A stretch of DNA of 64,000 nucleotides from an uncultured Myxococcales bacterium. Its GTDB lineage: Bacteria; Myxococcota_A; UBA9042. Numbering within the stretch: the first letter of the stretch is position 1; each line of letters opens with the position of its first letter. The translations under genes were made by a program, and so were the position numbers. The stretch is from positions 28,401-92,400 of the forward strand of contig CAITYF010000056.1 of NCBI GenBank assembly GCA_903896545.1. The letters are read 5' to 3'. Below the pieces are notes generated by a model. It did not search any database and was not told the origin of the DNA. It saw only the letters and a list, made by a program, of their open reading frames with translations. This document shows, piece after piece, positions 14,645 to 24,339 of this stretch.

Positions 14645-15909
14645 TGACGCGACGTTGGACCACCGCTGTGGCAGAAGCGTTCGCCGCCGGAAGGCGTGCG
14701 GTGGGCGATGGCGCGCCCGGTCCCAGCGATCGGCAGCGCGGCATTGCACTCATTTTGGCGCTGGCGGCCATCGCGATCCTGTCGATCTTTTCTCTGGAAT
14801 TCACCTACACATCGCGCGTGGCGGTCAAGACCTCCAACTACGTCGAAGCCGAAGTCGAGGCGCACCTGCACGCGCGTGCGGCCGTCGAACTGGCGGCGCT
14901 GGTCATCGGTTCAACCGACATCATCGAGAGCATCATCGGCAAATACGCCACCATGATGGGCGGGCAAAAGCCGCAGATCAACACGGGCGCGTACGCCTGC
15001 GAGTTCGTCAACGCGTTCTGCAAGGGCGAGATGAACTTGATGGGCATTCAGTTGGTCGACCTGAAGGGCAACCCCGGCGCCAGCTTGCAGCGCGGCAGTT
15101 GCGGCTGCACGAGCACCGACGAAGACGGCCGCGTGAACGTGAACCGCGTCAAGACGTTGGGCGAAAAGCAGGCAGTTTTCGACACGCTGTACAAAGTGCT
15201 GGAGCGCAATGAAGGCGTCACGCACGTCGGCGAGTTGGACAAAGAGATGGCGCAGCTGGCGCTGAACATCATCGACTGGTCGGACCACGATCAGCTGAAA
15301 ACGGACGTCGATCCGGCAACGCGCAAGCTGCTGGAGTCGCAAGGCGCGGAAGGTTCGCCGTACGCGCGACGCGGCGGCAAGGTCAAGGACGCGGCGTACG
15401 ACACGACGGAAGAAGTGCGGATGGTCGACGGCATGACGGACGCGATTTGGTGCAAGTTGCGCAAACAGCTGACCGTCTACCAGACCGAGAAGCTGAACGT
15501 GAATACGGCGAACATCGAGGTCATCAAGGCGCTGATCTGCAAGAATCTGGCGAATCCCGCAAACGAAAACATCGCGTGCGCCCGCGGATTCCAGCAAAAC
15601 GCGTTTGTGCCGGTGAACATCGCGGGGCAGTACATTGAAGTCTGCCGGACGCTCAAGAAGATGGTGTTTTCACCGCCTTTTGCCAACCCGCAGCGCTTTG
15701 TGCAGTTCTTCAGCCGCCTGGGCATGGTGCTGCCGGTGGACTACACGCAGGTGCTGCAGATCAACCAGCAGCGGATGCTGGACGACATCGGCACGACCGG
15801 CAAAATCGTGCGCATCGACGCGTACGGCACGTCGGGCAAAGTGGAAAAGAAGATCACGGCGCTGCTCGATACGTCGACGCAGAAGTACGTGTACTGGAAT
15901 GAGGATTGA
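14644..15909 (+). CDS. gspK: minor pseudopilin GspK
   Basis: The protein has 421 residues. It is the large tip pseudopilin. The prepilin-like segment SDRQRG/IALILALAAIAILSIFSLEF lacks Glu5, as is normal for GspK. An unusually long leader (~33 residues) precedes it. The body contains the alpha-helical domain characteristic of GspK (ARAAVELAALVIGS), a CGCTSTDEDGRVNVN segment, LALNIIDWSDHD, and VDGMTDAIWCKLRKQLTVY followed by KLNVNTANIEVIKAL, the SAM-like helix-hairpin part. It overlaps gspJ by 1 bp. Confidence 0.88.
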   Translation: MTRRWTTAVAEAFAAGRRAVGDGAPGPSDRQRGIALILALAAIAILSIFSLEFTYTSRVAVKTSNYVEAEVEAHLHARAAVELAALVIGSTDIIESIIGKYATMMGGQKPQINTGAYACEFVNAFCKGEMNLMGIQLVDLKGNPGASLQRGSCGCTSTDEDGRVNVNRVKTLGEKQAVFDTLYKVLERNEGVTHVGELDKEMAQLALNIIDWSDHDQLKTDVDPATRKLLESQGAEGSPYARRGGKVKDAAYDTTEEVRMVDGMTDAIWCKLRKQLTVYQTEKLNVNTANIEVIKALICKNLANPANENIACARGFQQNAFVPVNIAGQYIEVCRTLKKMVFSPPFANPQRFVQFFSRLGMVLPVDYTQVLQINQQRMLDDIGTTGKIVRIDAYGTSGKVEKKITALLDTSTQKYVYWNED

Positions 15910-15921
15910 GGTAACGACGCT

Positions 15922-18003
15922 ATGGCACACCGGATTTTAGGCCTGGACATCGGCCGAAGCGCGCTGAAGCTGGCGATCGTCGACAAGACGCTCCGCCAAT
16001 CTTCACTGACGGGCTGGGATGAAGAGCCGCTGCCGCATGACGCGACGGATGACGTGCGCTCGGCAGCGCTGAAGCGCCTGATGGACCGCAATTTGCGGCC
16101 TGACGACATGCTGGCGGTGAGCTTGCCGACCGAAGCGGTGATGCACCGCGTGCTGGCGTTCCCGTTTCGCGATGACAAGAGCATCCAGGAAGCCGTGGGC
16201 TTTGAGCTGGAAAACCACATTCCGGTGGCGGTCTCTGAATTGTGCGTGGACTACACGCGGCTGGGCGAGAAAGACGGTCAAACCGAAGTGTTGGCGATCG
16301 CGGCGAACCGCGACACTGTGCAAAAGGAGCTGGATTGGCTGCGTTCGGCCGGCATTGAGCCGCGGCGCTTGGGGCTGACCGCGCTGGCGTACGCGAGTTT
16401 GGTGCGGAAGCTGCCCGACATGACGGCGGGCTGGACGATGGTCTGCGACATCGGCACGCGGTCGACCGACGTGGTGCTACTGAACAACGGCAAGACCGAA
16501 GTCGTGCGCAGTTTGTCGGTGGGTAGCCACGCTGTGGCGGAAATTTTTGCCAGTCAGTTCAAGTCGGACAAGCCGGTGCAGGACGTGCTCGCTGAACACG
16601 CTTGGCTGCTGCCCGGCGGCGCGAACGCGGAGAACAGCGACGAACGGCGGCTGGACGCGGCCACGCGCGAGGCGCTCGAACCTTTGACCCGCGAGCTGCG
16701 GCAGACGCTGGCGTACGCAATGCGGCGGTCTCGGCAGCGCCCGGATCGGCTGATCGTGACCGGCGGACTGTGTCGGCTGGCGGGGTTGGACGAATATCTG
16801 GAGCGCGCGCTGGGTGTGCAGGTGCTGGGCGTGCGTCTGAACGAACTGCCCGACCAGAAGCTGAGCGAGTCGCCCACGCTGGGCGATCGTGGCGCGCTGG
16901 CGGTGGCATTGGCGCTGGCGGCGGCGGATCCGGCGGCGGCAGACGATGACGTCAACTTCCGTCAGGGTGAGCTCGCGTACGAGGGCGACTTCAAGGTGCT
17001 GCGGGCGCGGCTGCCGATGCTGGTGGCGTTCGCTGTCATCGTCGTGCTGCTGCTCGGCGTGCGTACAGGGCTGACATGGAAGGCACTCGCCACGGAGCAG
17101 GACGCACAAGTTGCGCACCTGGAGGCCCTGTCGAAGGCGCTGATCGGCAAGGCGTCTGGCGACTTTGATGCCGTTCAGAAGGAACTGAACCGGGAGCCAG
17201 CGCTGGACGTCGCCGCGCTGTACCCCGACATGTCGGCGTTCAAGGTGCTGGAGGAAGTTTCCCAAGTCATCGACAAGGTGACTGAACCGCCGGATGTGCC
17301 GTCAGAAGCGGTGGGCGGTCCCGGTGAGCCGAGCGCGCCGAATCCGGAATCACGCTCGCCGGTGGTACCGATGGGGCCCATCGTGGACCCGTCGATGCGA
17401 GCGCCGGCGATGATTCGACCGCAGACGGTGAACGCGGATGAAGAAGGCGTCGAGCCCCCGCCCGACCCCAAGGCCGAACGCAGCAATCGCTTTGCACCCC
17501 ACCGTTTACCTGGCGTTGGAATGCCGACGAGCGGACCTGCAATGATCGGCGGCGCGTCGCCGGGCCCCGCTGCATCGGATAAAAAGGCTTTTGCCGCGGA
17601 CAGCACGAGCAAGAAGGAGAGCGAGCCGAAGAAAGACAGCGAGGACGGCGAAAAGTCGGACAAGCCGTTCAGCGGCCACAAGATCGAGCTCGCTGCGATG
17701 CAGATCGAGCGCTCCGGCGTCACGATGCGCGGCGAGGCGGACACACAGGACGCGCTGTTGGCGCTGCAGCAGGCGTTGGACAGCCACAAGTGCTTCAGCA
17801 AAGTGAAGTCGTCGTCCGATCGCGTGACGCTGGAACGGCACCGCGACTGGTTCAAGTTCACCATGCAGTTTGAAGTGGCCTGTCCGCAGGCTGCCGAAAA
17901 GAAGGCGAAGAAGGCGGCGGTCAAGCCGGACGCGAGCGACGCCAAAGACACCAACAAGAAAGACGGCAAAGGCAAAAGCGACCAGGCCGAGGAGGAACCC
18001 TGA
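15922..18003 (+). CDS. gspL: type II secretion inner-membrane protein GspL (PilM-like)
   Basis: The protein has 693 residues (usual ~400). GspL recruits GspE to the membrane. The N-terminal actin-like (PilM-type) cytoplasmic domain begins MAHRILGLDIGRSALKLAIV and includes DIGTRSTDVVLLNNGKTEVV and LIVTGGLCRLAGLDEYLERAL (~1-345). One membrane helix follows (~370-388, MLVAFAVIVVLLLGV). The periplasmic half contains a long Pro/Glu/Ser-rich stretch (~450-575) and ends in a ferredoxin-like domain (~590-655, HKIELAAMQIERSGVTMRG). The stop overlaps the gspM ATG by 1 bp. Confidence 0.85.
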   Translation: MAHRILGLDIGRSALKLAIVDKTLRQSSLTGWDEEPLPHDATDDVRSAALKRLMDRNLRPDDMLAVSLPTEAVMHRVLAFPFRDDKSIQEAVGFELENHIPVAVSELCVDYTRLGEKDGQTEVLAIAANRDTVQKELDWLRSAGIEPRRLGLTALAYASLVRKLPDMTAGWTMVCDIGTRSTDVVLLNNGKTEVVRSLSVGSHAVAEIFASQFKSDKPVQDVLAEHAWLLPGGANAENSDERRLDAATREALEPLTRELRQTLAYAMRRSRQRPDRLIVTGGLCRLAGLDEYLERALGVQVLGVRLNELPDQKLSESPTLGDRGALAVALALAAADPAAADDDVNFRQGELAYEGDFKVLRARLPMLVAFAVIVVLLLGVRTGLTWKALATEQDAQVAHLEALSKALIGKASGDFDAVQKELNREPALDVAALYPDMSAFKVLEEVSQVIDKVTEPPDVPSEAVGGPGEPSAPNPESRSPVVPMGPIVDPSMRAPAMIRPQTVNADEEGVEPPPDPKAERSNRFAPHRLPGVGMPTSGPAMIGGASPGPAASDKKAFAADSTSKKESEPKKDSEDGEKSDKPFSGHKIELAAMQIERSGVTMRGEADTQDALLALQQALDSHKCFSKVKSSSDRVTLERHRDWFKFTMQFEVACPQAAEKKAKKAAVKPDASDAKDTNKKDGKGKSDQAEEEP

Positions 18004-18671
18004 TGGCGGCGTCGATGGGTAGATTGGGCAGCATGCTGGAGCGGATGAGCGATCGCGAGCGCAACCTCGTGCTTGGCGGCGTCGCGGTGACGGCAGTTGT
18101 GGCAGTTGTGTTGGCGGGCGTCCTCCTGACGCGCAAGGTCAACGCGTTGGACGAAGAAGTTGCCGCCGGTGAGGCGTCATTGCGCGAGATCGAGAAGCAG
18201 GGGCCGGTCTATCTGGCCAACCGCGCCGAAGAAAAAGCGACAGACGAACAACTGGAGCGCGCGGGCAAGGAGCAGTTGCAGGCGACGGTGCTCAATATCG
18301 CCAAGACGATCGAGTTTGAACGCAAAGAAGACGACGGCACGACAACCGGCAAGGAAAAGCTGAGCGAGCTGATCAAGTTCGCCAACGCAACCGACGTGCT
18401 GGCGGAGCTGACCCAACGCAAGAAGGGAACGCCGGCTAAAAAGCAGAAGAAAGCCAAGAAGGGCCAGAAGGAAGTGTTCTTGTCGACGATCGACGCGGTG
18501 TTCACCAACGTGCCGGAAGAAGCGCTGATGCGGTTCTTGGCGAAGTTGGAGTCGCACCCGGATCCGCTCTTCGGCATTTCCCTCGACTTCAACCGCACAG
18601 GCACGACGCGCGAGCAGTTTGCCGCGACGATCAAGATCGGCCAGTTTCGCTACGGCGTGATGGAAGAATAA
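18003..18671 (+). CDS. gspM: type II secretion system protein GspM
   Basis: The protein has 222 residues. A cytoplasmic N-terminus with MSDRERNLVLGGVAVTAVVA leads into a single membrane helix (~20-40). A periplasmic coiled-coil segment follows (VNALDEEVAAGEASLREIEK), then a ferredoxin-like C-terminal domain (FLAKLESHPDPLFGISLDF). Together with the position directly after gspL this identifies GspM, the partner that stabilises GspL. Sequence conservation in the family is low, so the call leans on architecture and order. Confidence 0.8.
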   Translation: MAASMGRLGSMLERMSDRERNLVLGGVAVTAVVAVVLAGVLLTRKVNALDEEVAAGEASLREIEKQGPVYLANRAEEKATDEQLERAGKEQLQATVLNIAKTIEFERKEDDGTTTGKEKLSELIKFANATDVLAELTQRKKGTPAKKQKKAKKGQKEVFLSTIDAVFTNVPEEALMRFLAKLESHPDPLFGISLDFNRTGTTREQFAATIKIGQFRYGVMEE

Positions 18672-18707
18672 GGCCTCACGGCCGACCACGACGACCAAGA
18701 GACGCGC

Positions 18708-20297
18708 ATGTTTAGACTATTTTCCAATCCGCGCTTGCTGACCGCCGTTCAACTGGTGGGCTACGCGCTGTTTTTCTGCCTGATCGCGGCGATCGCGCTG
18801 CCGTTCACGTTTCCCACCCGCCAGCTGCGGTCGTTCGTGACGCGCCAAGCGCGCGCACAGGGCTACCCGATTGAGATCGAAGATCTCAAGTTGCACGGTT
18901 TGGGTGGCATTGAACTGCTTGGCGTCCATCTGGTGCTACCGGCGAAGCCGGGCGAACCGGGGGAGAACGGGCAGCTGTCGCCGGGCGTGCCCGAGACAGA
19001 ATTGCGGATCGAACGGCTGAGCGCTCGGCTCGCGCTGTGGCCGGCGCTGATGGGCAAAGCGATCGACGTCCAGTTCGACGTGGAAGCGGGCGGCGGCAAG
19101 CTGGAGGACGGCCGGATCGTCAAAAGAGGCGAAGATTTTGATTTTGAGATCGGCAAGCTGAGCGACATCGCGCTGGGTGAAATGGGCATTGGCAACCGGC
19201 TTCTTGCCGGCAACAAGAGCCTGAACGCGGGCATCGACGGCGATTTGAACGGCAGCGCGAAGGTTCACTACGGCAACGGTGGCGAGGACATGACCGGGGA
19301 CGTCGACCTGGAGCTGGCCGACGCGATCCTGAAGTCGCCGGAACTGGAAGGCGGCCTGCGAATGACCGATCTGGGTCTGGGCACCGTGACGCTGAAGGTG
19401 AAGATCGGGCTGAAGTCCAATATCGCGGCGCTGGCGGCGGCGCGCGGCAGTGACAAGGCGACGATCATCCACATCGAGACGATGGCGGCAGGCGGGGAAG
19501 GCGCGGACGTTGAGATTCTGACGGACGAGACAGCGCACATCCTGATTCCGCCGGGCAAGGGCATGTTCAAGCAGGCCACGCTGCAACTGCACTTTGCGAT
19601 CAACCTGAACGAGAAAGAAAAGAAGGACGCGAAGAAGCCCAAGGACGGCGAGAAGGCGGCCAAGAAGGATGACGCGGCGGCGGATGACGAAGAAGCCGTG
19701 GACGAGGAGAAGGCCGACAAGCCGGCCGACGATCGCGTGAAGTGGTCGAAGATTCTGACGCTTTTTGGGGCGAAGCTGCAGCCGTTCCAACGCGCTGGGT
19801 ACATCGGCATTGGGTGTACGGGGCCGCTGTTGCGCCCGCAGTGCAAACCGGAGCTGCCCGTGGTCAGCGTAGGCACGCGTGGAAAAGCGCCAGTGGGTGG
19901 AACGGGGCCAGAAGGGCAGAATCCGGGGACGCCAACGCAACCGACGACGCCAGGACCCGCGCAACCGGCGGTCTCACCGGTCGTGGCCACGCCGATGCAG
20001 ACGCCGCCGCCGAATTTCAACCCGGTGCCACAGCCTACGCCCACGCCGACGCCCCCACCCGCGCCGCCGGAGCCCCCGAAGCCGGAAGAAAAGAAGCCGG
20101 AACCGCCGAAACCGGAGCCGGTCGTGGAAGACAAGAAGCCTGCGGACGACGAGGCGGTCGGACGGCGCGGTCGGCGCGGTCGCAACGTGGATGAAGAAGA
20201 CCCGGCGCCCAACCCCCGCGAACGCGGCAACAACGACGGCGACGAGGAAAAGCGACCAGACGAGGGTGGAGAGCCACCGGCCGACGAGCGTCCGTGA
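18708..20297 (+). CDS. gspN: type II secretion system protein GspN (AsmA-like, Pro-rich tail)
   Basis: The protein has 529 residues. An N-terminal membrane helix (~15-30, YALFFCLIAAIALPFTFP) is followed by the GspN signature region TFPTRQLRSFVTRQAR and the repeat-like beta strands of the AsmA/GspN type (LKLHGLGGIELLGVHLVLP). The family normally has 250-350 residues. Here an acidic/Lys-rich insert (near 305-340) and a ~150-residue Pro/Lys-rich tail (PTPTPTPPPAPPEPPKPEEK) are added. The exact role of GspN is not settled; it is present in only part of known systems. It closes the operon. Confidence 0.85.
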   Translation: MFRLFSNPRLLTAVQLVGYALFFCLIAAIALPFTFPTRQLRSFVTRQARAQGYPIEIEDLKLHGLGGIELLGVHLVLPAKPGEPGENGQLSPGVPETELRIERLSARLALWPALMGKAIDVQFDVEAGGGKLEDGRIVKRGEDFDFEIGKLSDIALGEMGIGNRLLAGNKSLNAGIDGDLNGSAKVHYGNGGEDMTGDVDLELADAILKSPELEGGLRMTDLGLGTVTLKVKIGLKSNIAALAAARGSDKATIIHIETMAAGGEGADVEILTDETAHILIPPGKGMFKQATLQLHFAINLNEKEKKDAKKPKDGEKAAKKDDAAADDEEAVDEEKADKPADDRVKWSKILTLFGAKLQPFQRAGYIGIGCTGPLLRPQCKPELPVVSVGTRGKAPVGGTGPEGQNPGTPTQPTTPGPAQPAVSPVVATPMQTPPPNFNPVPQPTPTPTPPPAPPEPPKPEEKKPEPPKPEPVVEDKKPADDEAVGRRGRRGRNVDEEDPAPNPRERGNNDGDEEKRPDEGGEPPADERP

Positions 20298-20347
20298 CGA
20301 CGCGACGTGTGAATTTGTGTTGTGACGGCAAAATGACAGGAGATGCG

Positions 20348-20376
20348 TTCACACGCAGCGGGGAGCGCGCTATGCT
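20348..20376 (+). promoter_or_regulatory. sigma-70 type promoter
   Basis: TTCACA (20348-20353) and TATGCT (20371-20376) are spaced by 17 bp between gspN and the next gene. It would give an own start to the 20440 gene independent of the gsp operon. Confidence 0.6.
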
Positions 20377-20439
20377 AGGCGAGGGCTTGTCGCAAGTTGG
20401 CCAGTCCATTCGGATACCCCATCCGTCGCAGCGTGCCCG

Positions 20440-21015
20440 ATGTGGATAGCAATCGCAGTCGTGGTGTTGATTGCCGCTGGCGTAAGTGCCTTCTTGGTTT
20501 TTCGCGCGCGTCAGGGCGGCGAACCACCGACTCCGCAAAAATCTGCGCCATCAGTCCAGATTCCCGTTGCGCCAGCCAAACCAGCGCTCGCCGCTGCGCC
20601 GCGTCCGGCAACAGCGCGAACACGTGCGCCGGTTGCAGCAACGCCGCTGAACGCCGCAGAAGACTTGAAAATGATTTGCTGTCAGGTGCACGGCGCCATG
20701 CACGGGGCGATGCCGCCCTTTGGCAAGTTGCACTTGACGGAGTCGGGGCTGACCTTTGAGGCGACTTCGCGCGTCACCTCCAAGGCGGGCGACGCGTTGG
20801 ACAGCAGCGACGGCGCGACGACGATGCAATCGCTGGGTTCAATGGAAATGGGCCAGTACCGGTTTGAGATTCCGCGCTCGGCAACCCAAAAAGTGCAGTT
20901 TCAAGGCGCCAAAGCCACGCTCTACGTCGACGACGTGGTTTTCACGCTGGAAGGCCTCGGCCCGTCCGCAGGCACGCTCGCTGGCTGGCTCCAGGCCAAC
21001 GGCTTCGACTCCTAG
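20440..21015 (+). CDS. membrane-anchored protein of unknown function
   Basis: The protein has 191 residues. It begins MWIAIAVVVLIAAGVSAFLV, a single N-terminal membrane helix with no charged leader, then a Pro/Ala-rich linker (~30-75). The C-terminal ~115 residues form a compact domain with a Cys pair and His-rich segment (MICCQVHGAMHGAMPPFGKL), a strand-rich core, and a final TLAGWLQANGF helix. No family is recognised. The position after gspN suggests a possible link to secretion, but it has its own promoter. The ribosome site is weak, so the start could be different. Confidence 0.6.
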   Translation: MWIAIAVVVLIAAGVSAFLVFRARQGGEPPTPQKSAPSVQIPVAPAKPALAAAPRPATARTRAPVAATPLNAAEDLKMICCQVHGAMHGAMPPFGKLHLTESGLTFEATSRVTSKAGDALDSSDGATTMQSLGSMEMGQYRFEIPRSATQKVQFQGAKATLYVDDVVFTLEGLGPSAGTLAGWLQANGFDS

Positions 21016-21068
21016 CAGGGCGCTGAAGAAGTCCGCAAGCGGCCTCCAGCGCAGGGGACCGCCGCGCC

Positions 21069-21090
21069 CAGGCTGCTTTGCAGCAGCCTG
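21069..21090. terminator. inverted repeat between convergent genes
   Basis: CAGGCTGCT-ttgc-AGCAGCCTG is a perfect 9-bp stem with a 4-nt loop. It sits exactly between the stop of the 20440 gene and the stop of the minus-strand HD gene, the usual place for a bidirectional terminator. A T-run is only seen ~8 bases beyond it on the plus side. Confidence 0.5.
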
Positions 21091-22389
21091 CTAGACAACT
21101 TTTCGCAGCTCCACCAGCCACTTCGCCGCAACGTCCGCGGATTCCGTCGGCACGTACAGGCGCTCCAGCACCGTCGCGTCGGCGTAGCGGTCGTACAGCC
21201 GCGTCGCGTCGGCCAGTGGTAGCAAGTACGGGTCGCCGACGGCTGGCTGCTTGCGCACGTAAATCGCCCGCGCCGCGTCGTCCGGCTTGTACTTGGAAAG
21301 GGCACCCTGCGACGTCACGTGCAGGTACGCGATGTTTTCCGCGTCCAGACGTGCCAGCAGCGCCGCGACCGGTTCTGGCCGATCCGTCGGCGTCCCTTCA
21401 ATCAGCACGCTCAGCGGTTTGCGCCGCATGATGCCCGCCGCCCACGGCGATTCGTTTTCCATCGTCCGCAACGCCTGCCAGACGCTGTGGTCGTCGAGTT
21501 CCAGATACGCTTCCGGATCCGCCGGCGCACGGCAGAGATCGGGAAACTGCTCGTAGAAACGCTTGAGCATGTGGTCGTAACACACTGACTTTTTGTGAAA
21601 ATACACCATCAGGAACATGTGGTGGCGGCTTAAGAGAAAGTCGTCAAACGTGAAGATCGCGCGATCGTCGAGCGTCAGATGCAGCGGCCCCTGCGTCGCG
21701 TCGTCGTGGCTCAGGTGGCGGATCAGCCAGTCGCAGTCAAACTGGCCATAGCTCACGCCGGTGAAATAGCTGTCGCGCAGCAGGTAGTCCATGCGATCGA
21801 CGTCCAGCTCTGACGAAGCCAGCGTCGCCAGAATTCCGTGCACGTTGCGTCCAGCGACCTCGAATACCCCCGGATCGCACTGGACGTCGTCGGAAAGCAG
21901 CGCTGCCACATGCCGCGCCTCGATCCCCAGATCCGCGCCGACGTCCGCGATGAGGTCCGTCAGCCCGGAATCCAGCAGAATCTTTAGGGTCATGTGCTCG
22001 TGATTGGCCTGCTCAAGCGGATCGCCGACGCGTACGCCCGGCAAGTTCAGTTCACCCACGCGCGGCAGCAGGACCTCTGAACTGTGCGAGAGCGGCGGAT
22101 GACCCAGATCGTGGCACAGCGTCGCCAAGCGGATCGTCTGCCGCAAACGCGCCCGCTCGCGAATGCCCAGCCACGGCGAGTGACGAAACACGGCGTCGAA
22201 CGCCTGCCCCGCGAGTTGCATCGCACCCAGCGAGTGCAAGAACCGACTGTGACTCGCGCCCGGAAACGTCAGTTCGGAGAAACCCAGCTGCTTGATCGCG
22301 CGCAAACGCTGCAGGTACGGGCTATCGGTCAGCGCGTGTTCCGCATGGGAGAGTGCAATCGAGCCGTGAATCGGGTCGCGAATGTCCAT
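21091..22389 (-). CDS. HD-domain phosphohydrolase (dNTPase/SAMHD1-like)
   Basis: The protein has 432 residues. It opens with MDIRDPIHGSIALS, the start typical of HD phosphohydrolases of the SAMHD1/YpgQ-like group. Metal ligands are visible: His52 (FLHSLGAM) and the HD pair His93-Asp94 in CHDLGHPPLSHSSE, with a later Asp in SELDVDRMDYLLRDS. DRMDYLLRDSYFTGV is also characteristic of the SAMHD1-like family. The likely activity is removal of phosphate from dNTPs or another nucleotide; the substrate cannot be read from sequence. It is the last gene of the elongation operon, 9 bp after the TPR membrane protein gene. Confidence 0.8.
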   Translation of the reverse strand: MDIRDPIHGSIALSHAEHALTDSPYLQRLRAIKQLGFSELTFPGASHSRFLHSLGAMQLAGQAFDAVFRHSPWLGIRERARLRQTIRLATLCHDLGHPPLSHSSEVLLPRVGELNLPGVRVGDPLEQANHEHMTLKILLDSGLTDLIADVGADLGIEARHVAALLSDDVQCDPGVFEVAGRNVHGILATLASSELDVDRMDYLLRDSYFTGVSYGQFDCDWLIRHLSHDDATQGPLHLTLDDRAIFTFDDFLLSRHHMFLMVYFHKKSVCYDHMLKRFYEQFPDLCRAPADPEAYLELDDHSVWQALRTMENESPWAAGIMRRKPLSVLIEGTPTDRPEPVAALLARLDAENIAYLHVTSQGALSKYKPDDAARAIYVRKQPAVGDPYLLPLADATRLYDRYADATVLERLYVPTESADVAAKWLVELRKVV

Positions 22390-22398
22390 GTGGCTCTC

Positions 22399-24339
22399 CT
22401 ACTCCTGTCCTGGCCAGGTCGCCCGCAGAAGCGCAAGCATCGCCGACGCGTCGGGGTCCTGTCGATGGCGTTCCACCAATGCGTGCGCCGCTTGCCGCAG
22501 ATCGGCGATTTCCGGGTGCGTGCGCGCCAAGTCCGCCAGGTGCTGCAGCGCTGCGAGCGGACGTCCGCCCTGCTCTGCCGCCGCGATCCCGTTCAGCGCC
22601 CACCGCGGCGAGTGCCACGGATCCGCTTGCACGAGCTGCGCCCACGCGAGCGCTTCCGGTTCGGCATCAGCAGCGACGCCCAGCGCGAAGCCGTCGACGC
22701 GCTGACGCTCCGCCAACCGCTTGGGTGACAAGACACGCACCGCCGCCCAGCCTTCAGGCCACTTGTGGCACGCCGTCGCCCAGTTCACCGCCAGCGTACG
22801 CGCCTGTACCGCGGCCTTCCGCACCGTCGCGAGCGTGCGCGCCAATGGCAGACCATCCTCACAACGACGCTCCGCTTGCGCCAACTGAAATCCCAGCGCG
22901 AGGGCGTCCAGATCCGTCGGCCGAATGGTCAGCGCTTGATTCAGAAAATAACGTGCTTCTGGCAACTGCCCGCGCCGCATGAGCGTGTACGCCAGATTGT
23001 GGTTCATGCGCAGCGACTGCGGCTGCAGCCGAACGCCGCGGGTGTACAGCGAGAGGTCGTTTGTCCACGCAGCAGCGTTCGCGGGCGTCTCGATCAGGCA
23101 AACCGCGAGCAGCACCAACGCCGGCAACGCCGCGACAACGGCGCGCAGTTTGGCGAACGGGAAACGCGGCAAGTGCAAGGCCATGAACAACGGCACTCCC
23201 AGACACAGCGACACCGACGGTGCAAAGAGCAGGCGATCGGCAAAAAGCGTCGTCGACGCAAAGAACAGGTTGGACACCGGCAGCCACGTCAGCACCGCCC
23301 ACGCAAGCGCCAGCATTCCCAGTTCACGCGGCGCCAGATCGTGTTCGTTCGCTGGCGGATTTTGCCGCGCAAGGTGCCACAAGAAAATCGCGGAGAGACA
23401 GATCGTCAGGAGCACGAGGGCGCCCGCCAGCACTTCCCCAGTCAGTTGCGTCACGGGGGGCCACGCGTTGAACGCGTAGTCGGGCGCCAGATCGGTCGGC
23501 CACAGCAGGTGGGAGACGGCACGCACGACGATCGCCAGCGCGCTCATCACGCGCACCGTCGCGGTCACGACGGCAAGCGGATTGTCGGCTTCAGAAATCG
23601 GCAGCGCGGACATCGGGCCAAATAGCCAATGACGCCAAGCCAGCCACGCGACGCCAACAAACGTCCACGCCACCAGAAGCGGGGCAAAACGTCGCAGCAG
23701 CCCAGGACGCGCAAGCGCCCACAGGAACGCGATGGGCAAGAGCATCAGCGGTTGTTCCTTGCTCCAAAGCGCGGCGGCAAACGCGAGCGTACCGAGAATC
23801 AGGCGAAGCGGCGTCGCGCGCTGAAGGCGGACAGCCAGCAGCACCTCGAACGCGGCGAGCTCAAAAAGCAGGGCCAGCAGTTCGGGGCGATACGCCACCT
23901 GAATGACGACTTCGGCGTGCGCTGGGTGCAGTGCGAACCACAGGCCACTCGCCAACGCGGTCAAACGTGCGGCCAGGTCGAGGTGCCAGAGCGCTGCCAG
24001 CCGGTAGACCAGCGTCGTCAGCCAAGCACAGGCAAGCGCGTAGAGCAGCAGGTCAGTCAGGTGGCGGGCGCGGCTTGAGTCCAGACCTGCGCCTTTTTCC
24101 ACCGCAAAAGTGAGCGTCGCGAGCGGACGGGAGAGGCGAATGTAGGCGTGGTCGGCGTCACCAAAATACGGCGCGCGCACGATCGCACCGAGGTCGAGCG
24201 GCCACTTCACCGCGGGGTGCTGCAAAAAGGCGGGCACGTCGTCCTGCACGAATTCCGCGCGCTGCGCCGCCGGACCGTAGACCGCGAGCACCGTCAGCGT
24301 CACGAGCAGCGGCGCGAGCCACGCGCGAAGGTCGCTCAT
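22399..24339 (-). CDS. TMTC-like membrane protein: GT-C fold plus TPR
   Basis: The protein has 646 residues. The start at ATG 24339 overlaps the rodA stop by 4 bp (ATGA). Around ten membrane helices follow the N-terminus. The first periplasmic loop carries the GT-C-type acidic motif FVQDDVPAF, and SRPLATLTFAVEKG fits the O-mannosyltransferase-like TMTC family. The C-terminal ~180 residues are tetratricopeptide-like helices (LRMNHNLAYTLMRRGQLPEARYFLNQAL). TMTC proteins in animals transfer mannose; bacterial homologues are mostly uncharacterised. Placement inside the mrdA-rodA operon suggests an envelope role, which is an inference. Confidence 0.7.
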   Translation of the reverse strand: MSDLRAWLAPLLVTLTVLAVYGPAAQRAEFVQDDVPAFLQHPAVKWPLDLGAIVRAPYFGDADHAYIRLSRPLATLTFAVEKGAGLDSSRARHLTDLLLYALACAWLTTLVYRLAALWHLDLAARLTALASGLWFALHPAHAEVVIQVAYRPELLALLFELAAFEVLLAVRLQRATPLRLILGTLAFAAALWSKEQPLMLLPIAFLWALARPGLLRRFAPLLVAWTFVGVAWLAWRHWLFGPMSALPISEADNPLAVVTATVRVMSALAIVVRAVSHLLWPTDLAPDYAFNAWPPVTQLTGEVLAGALVLLTICLSAIFLWHLARQNPPANEHDLAPRELGMLALAWAVLTWLPVSNLFFASTTLFADRLLFAPSVSLCLGVPLFMALHLPRFPFAKLRAVVAALPALVLLAVCLIETPANAAAWTNDLSLYTRGVRLQPQSLRMNHNLAYTLMRRGQLPEARYFLNQALTIRPTDLDALALGFQLAQAERRCEDGLPLARTLATVRKAAVQARTLAVNWATACHKWPEGWAAVRVLSPKRLAERQRVDGFALGVAADAEPEALAWAQLVQADPWHSPRWALNGIAAAEQGGRPLAALQHLADLARTHPEIADLRQAAHALVERHRQDPDASAMLALLRATWPGQE

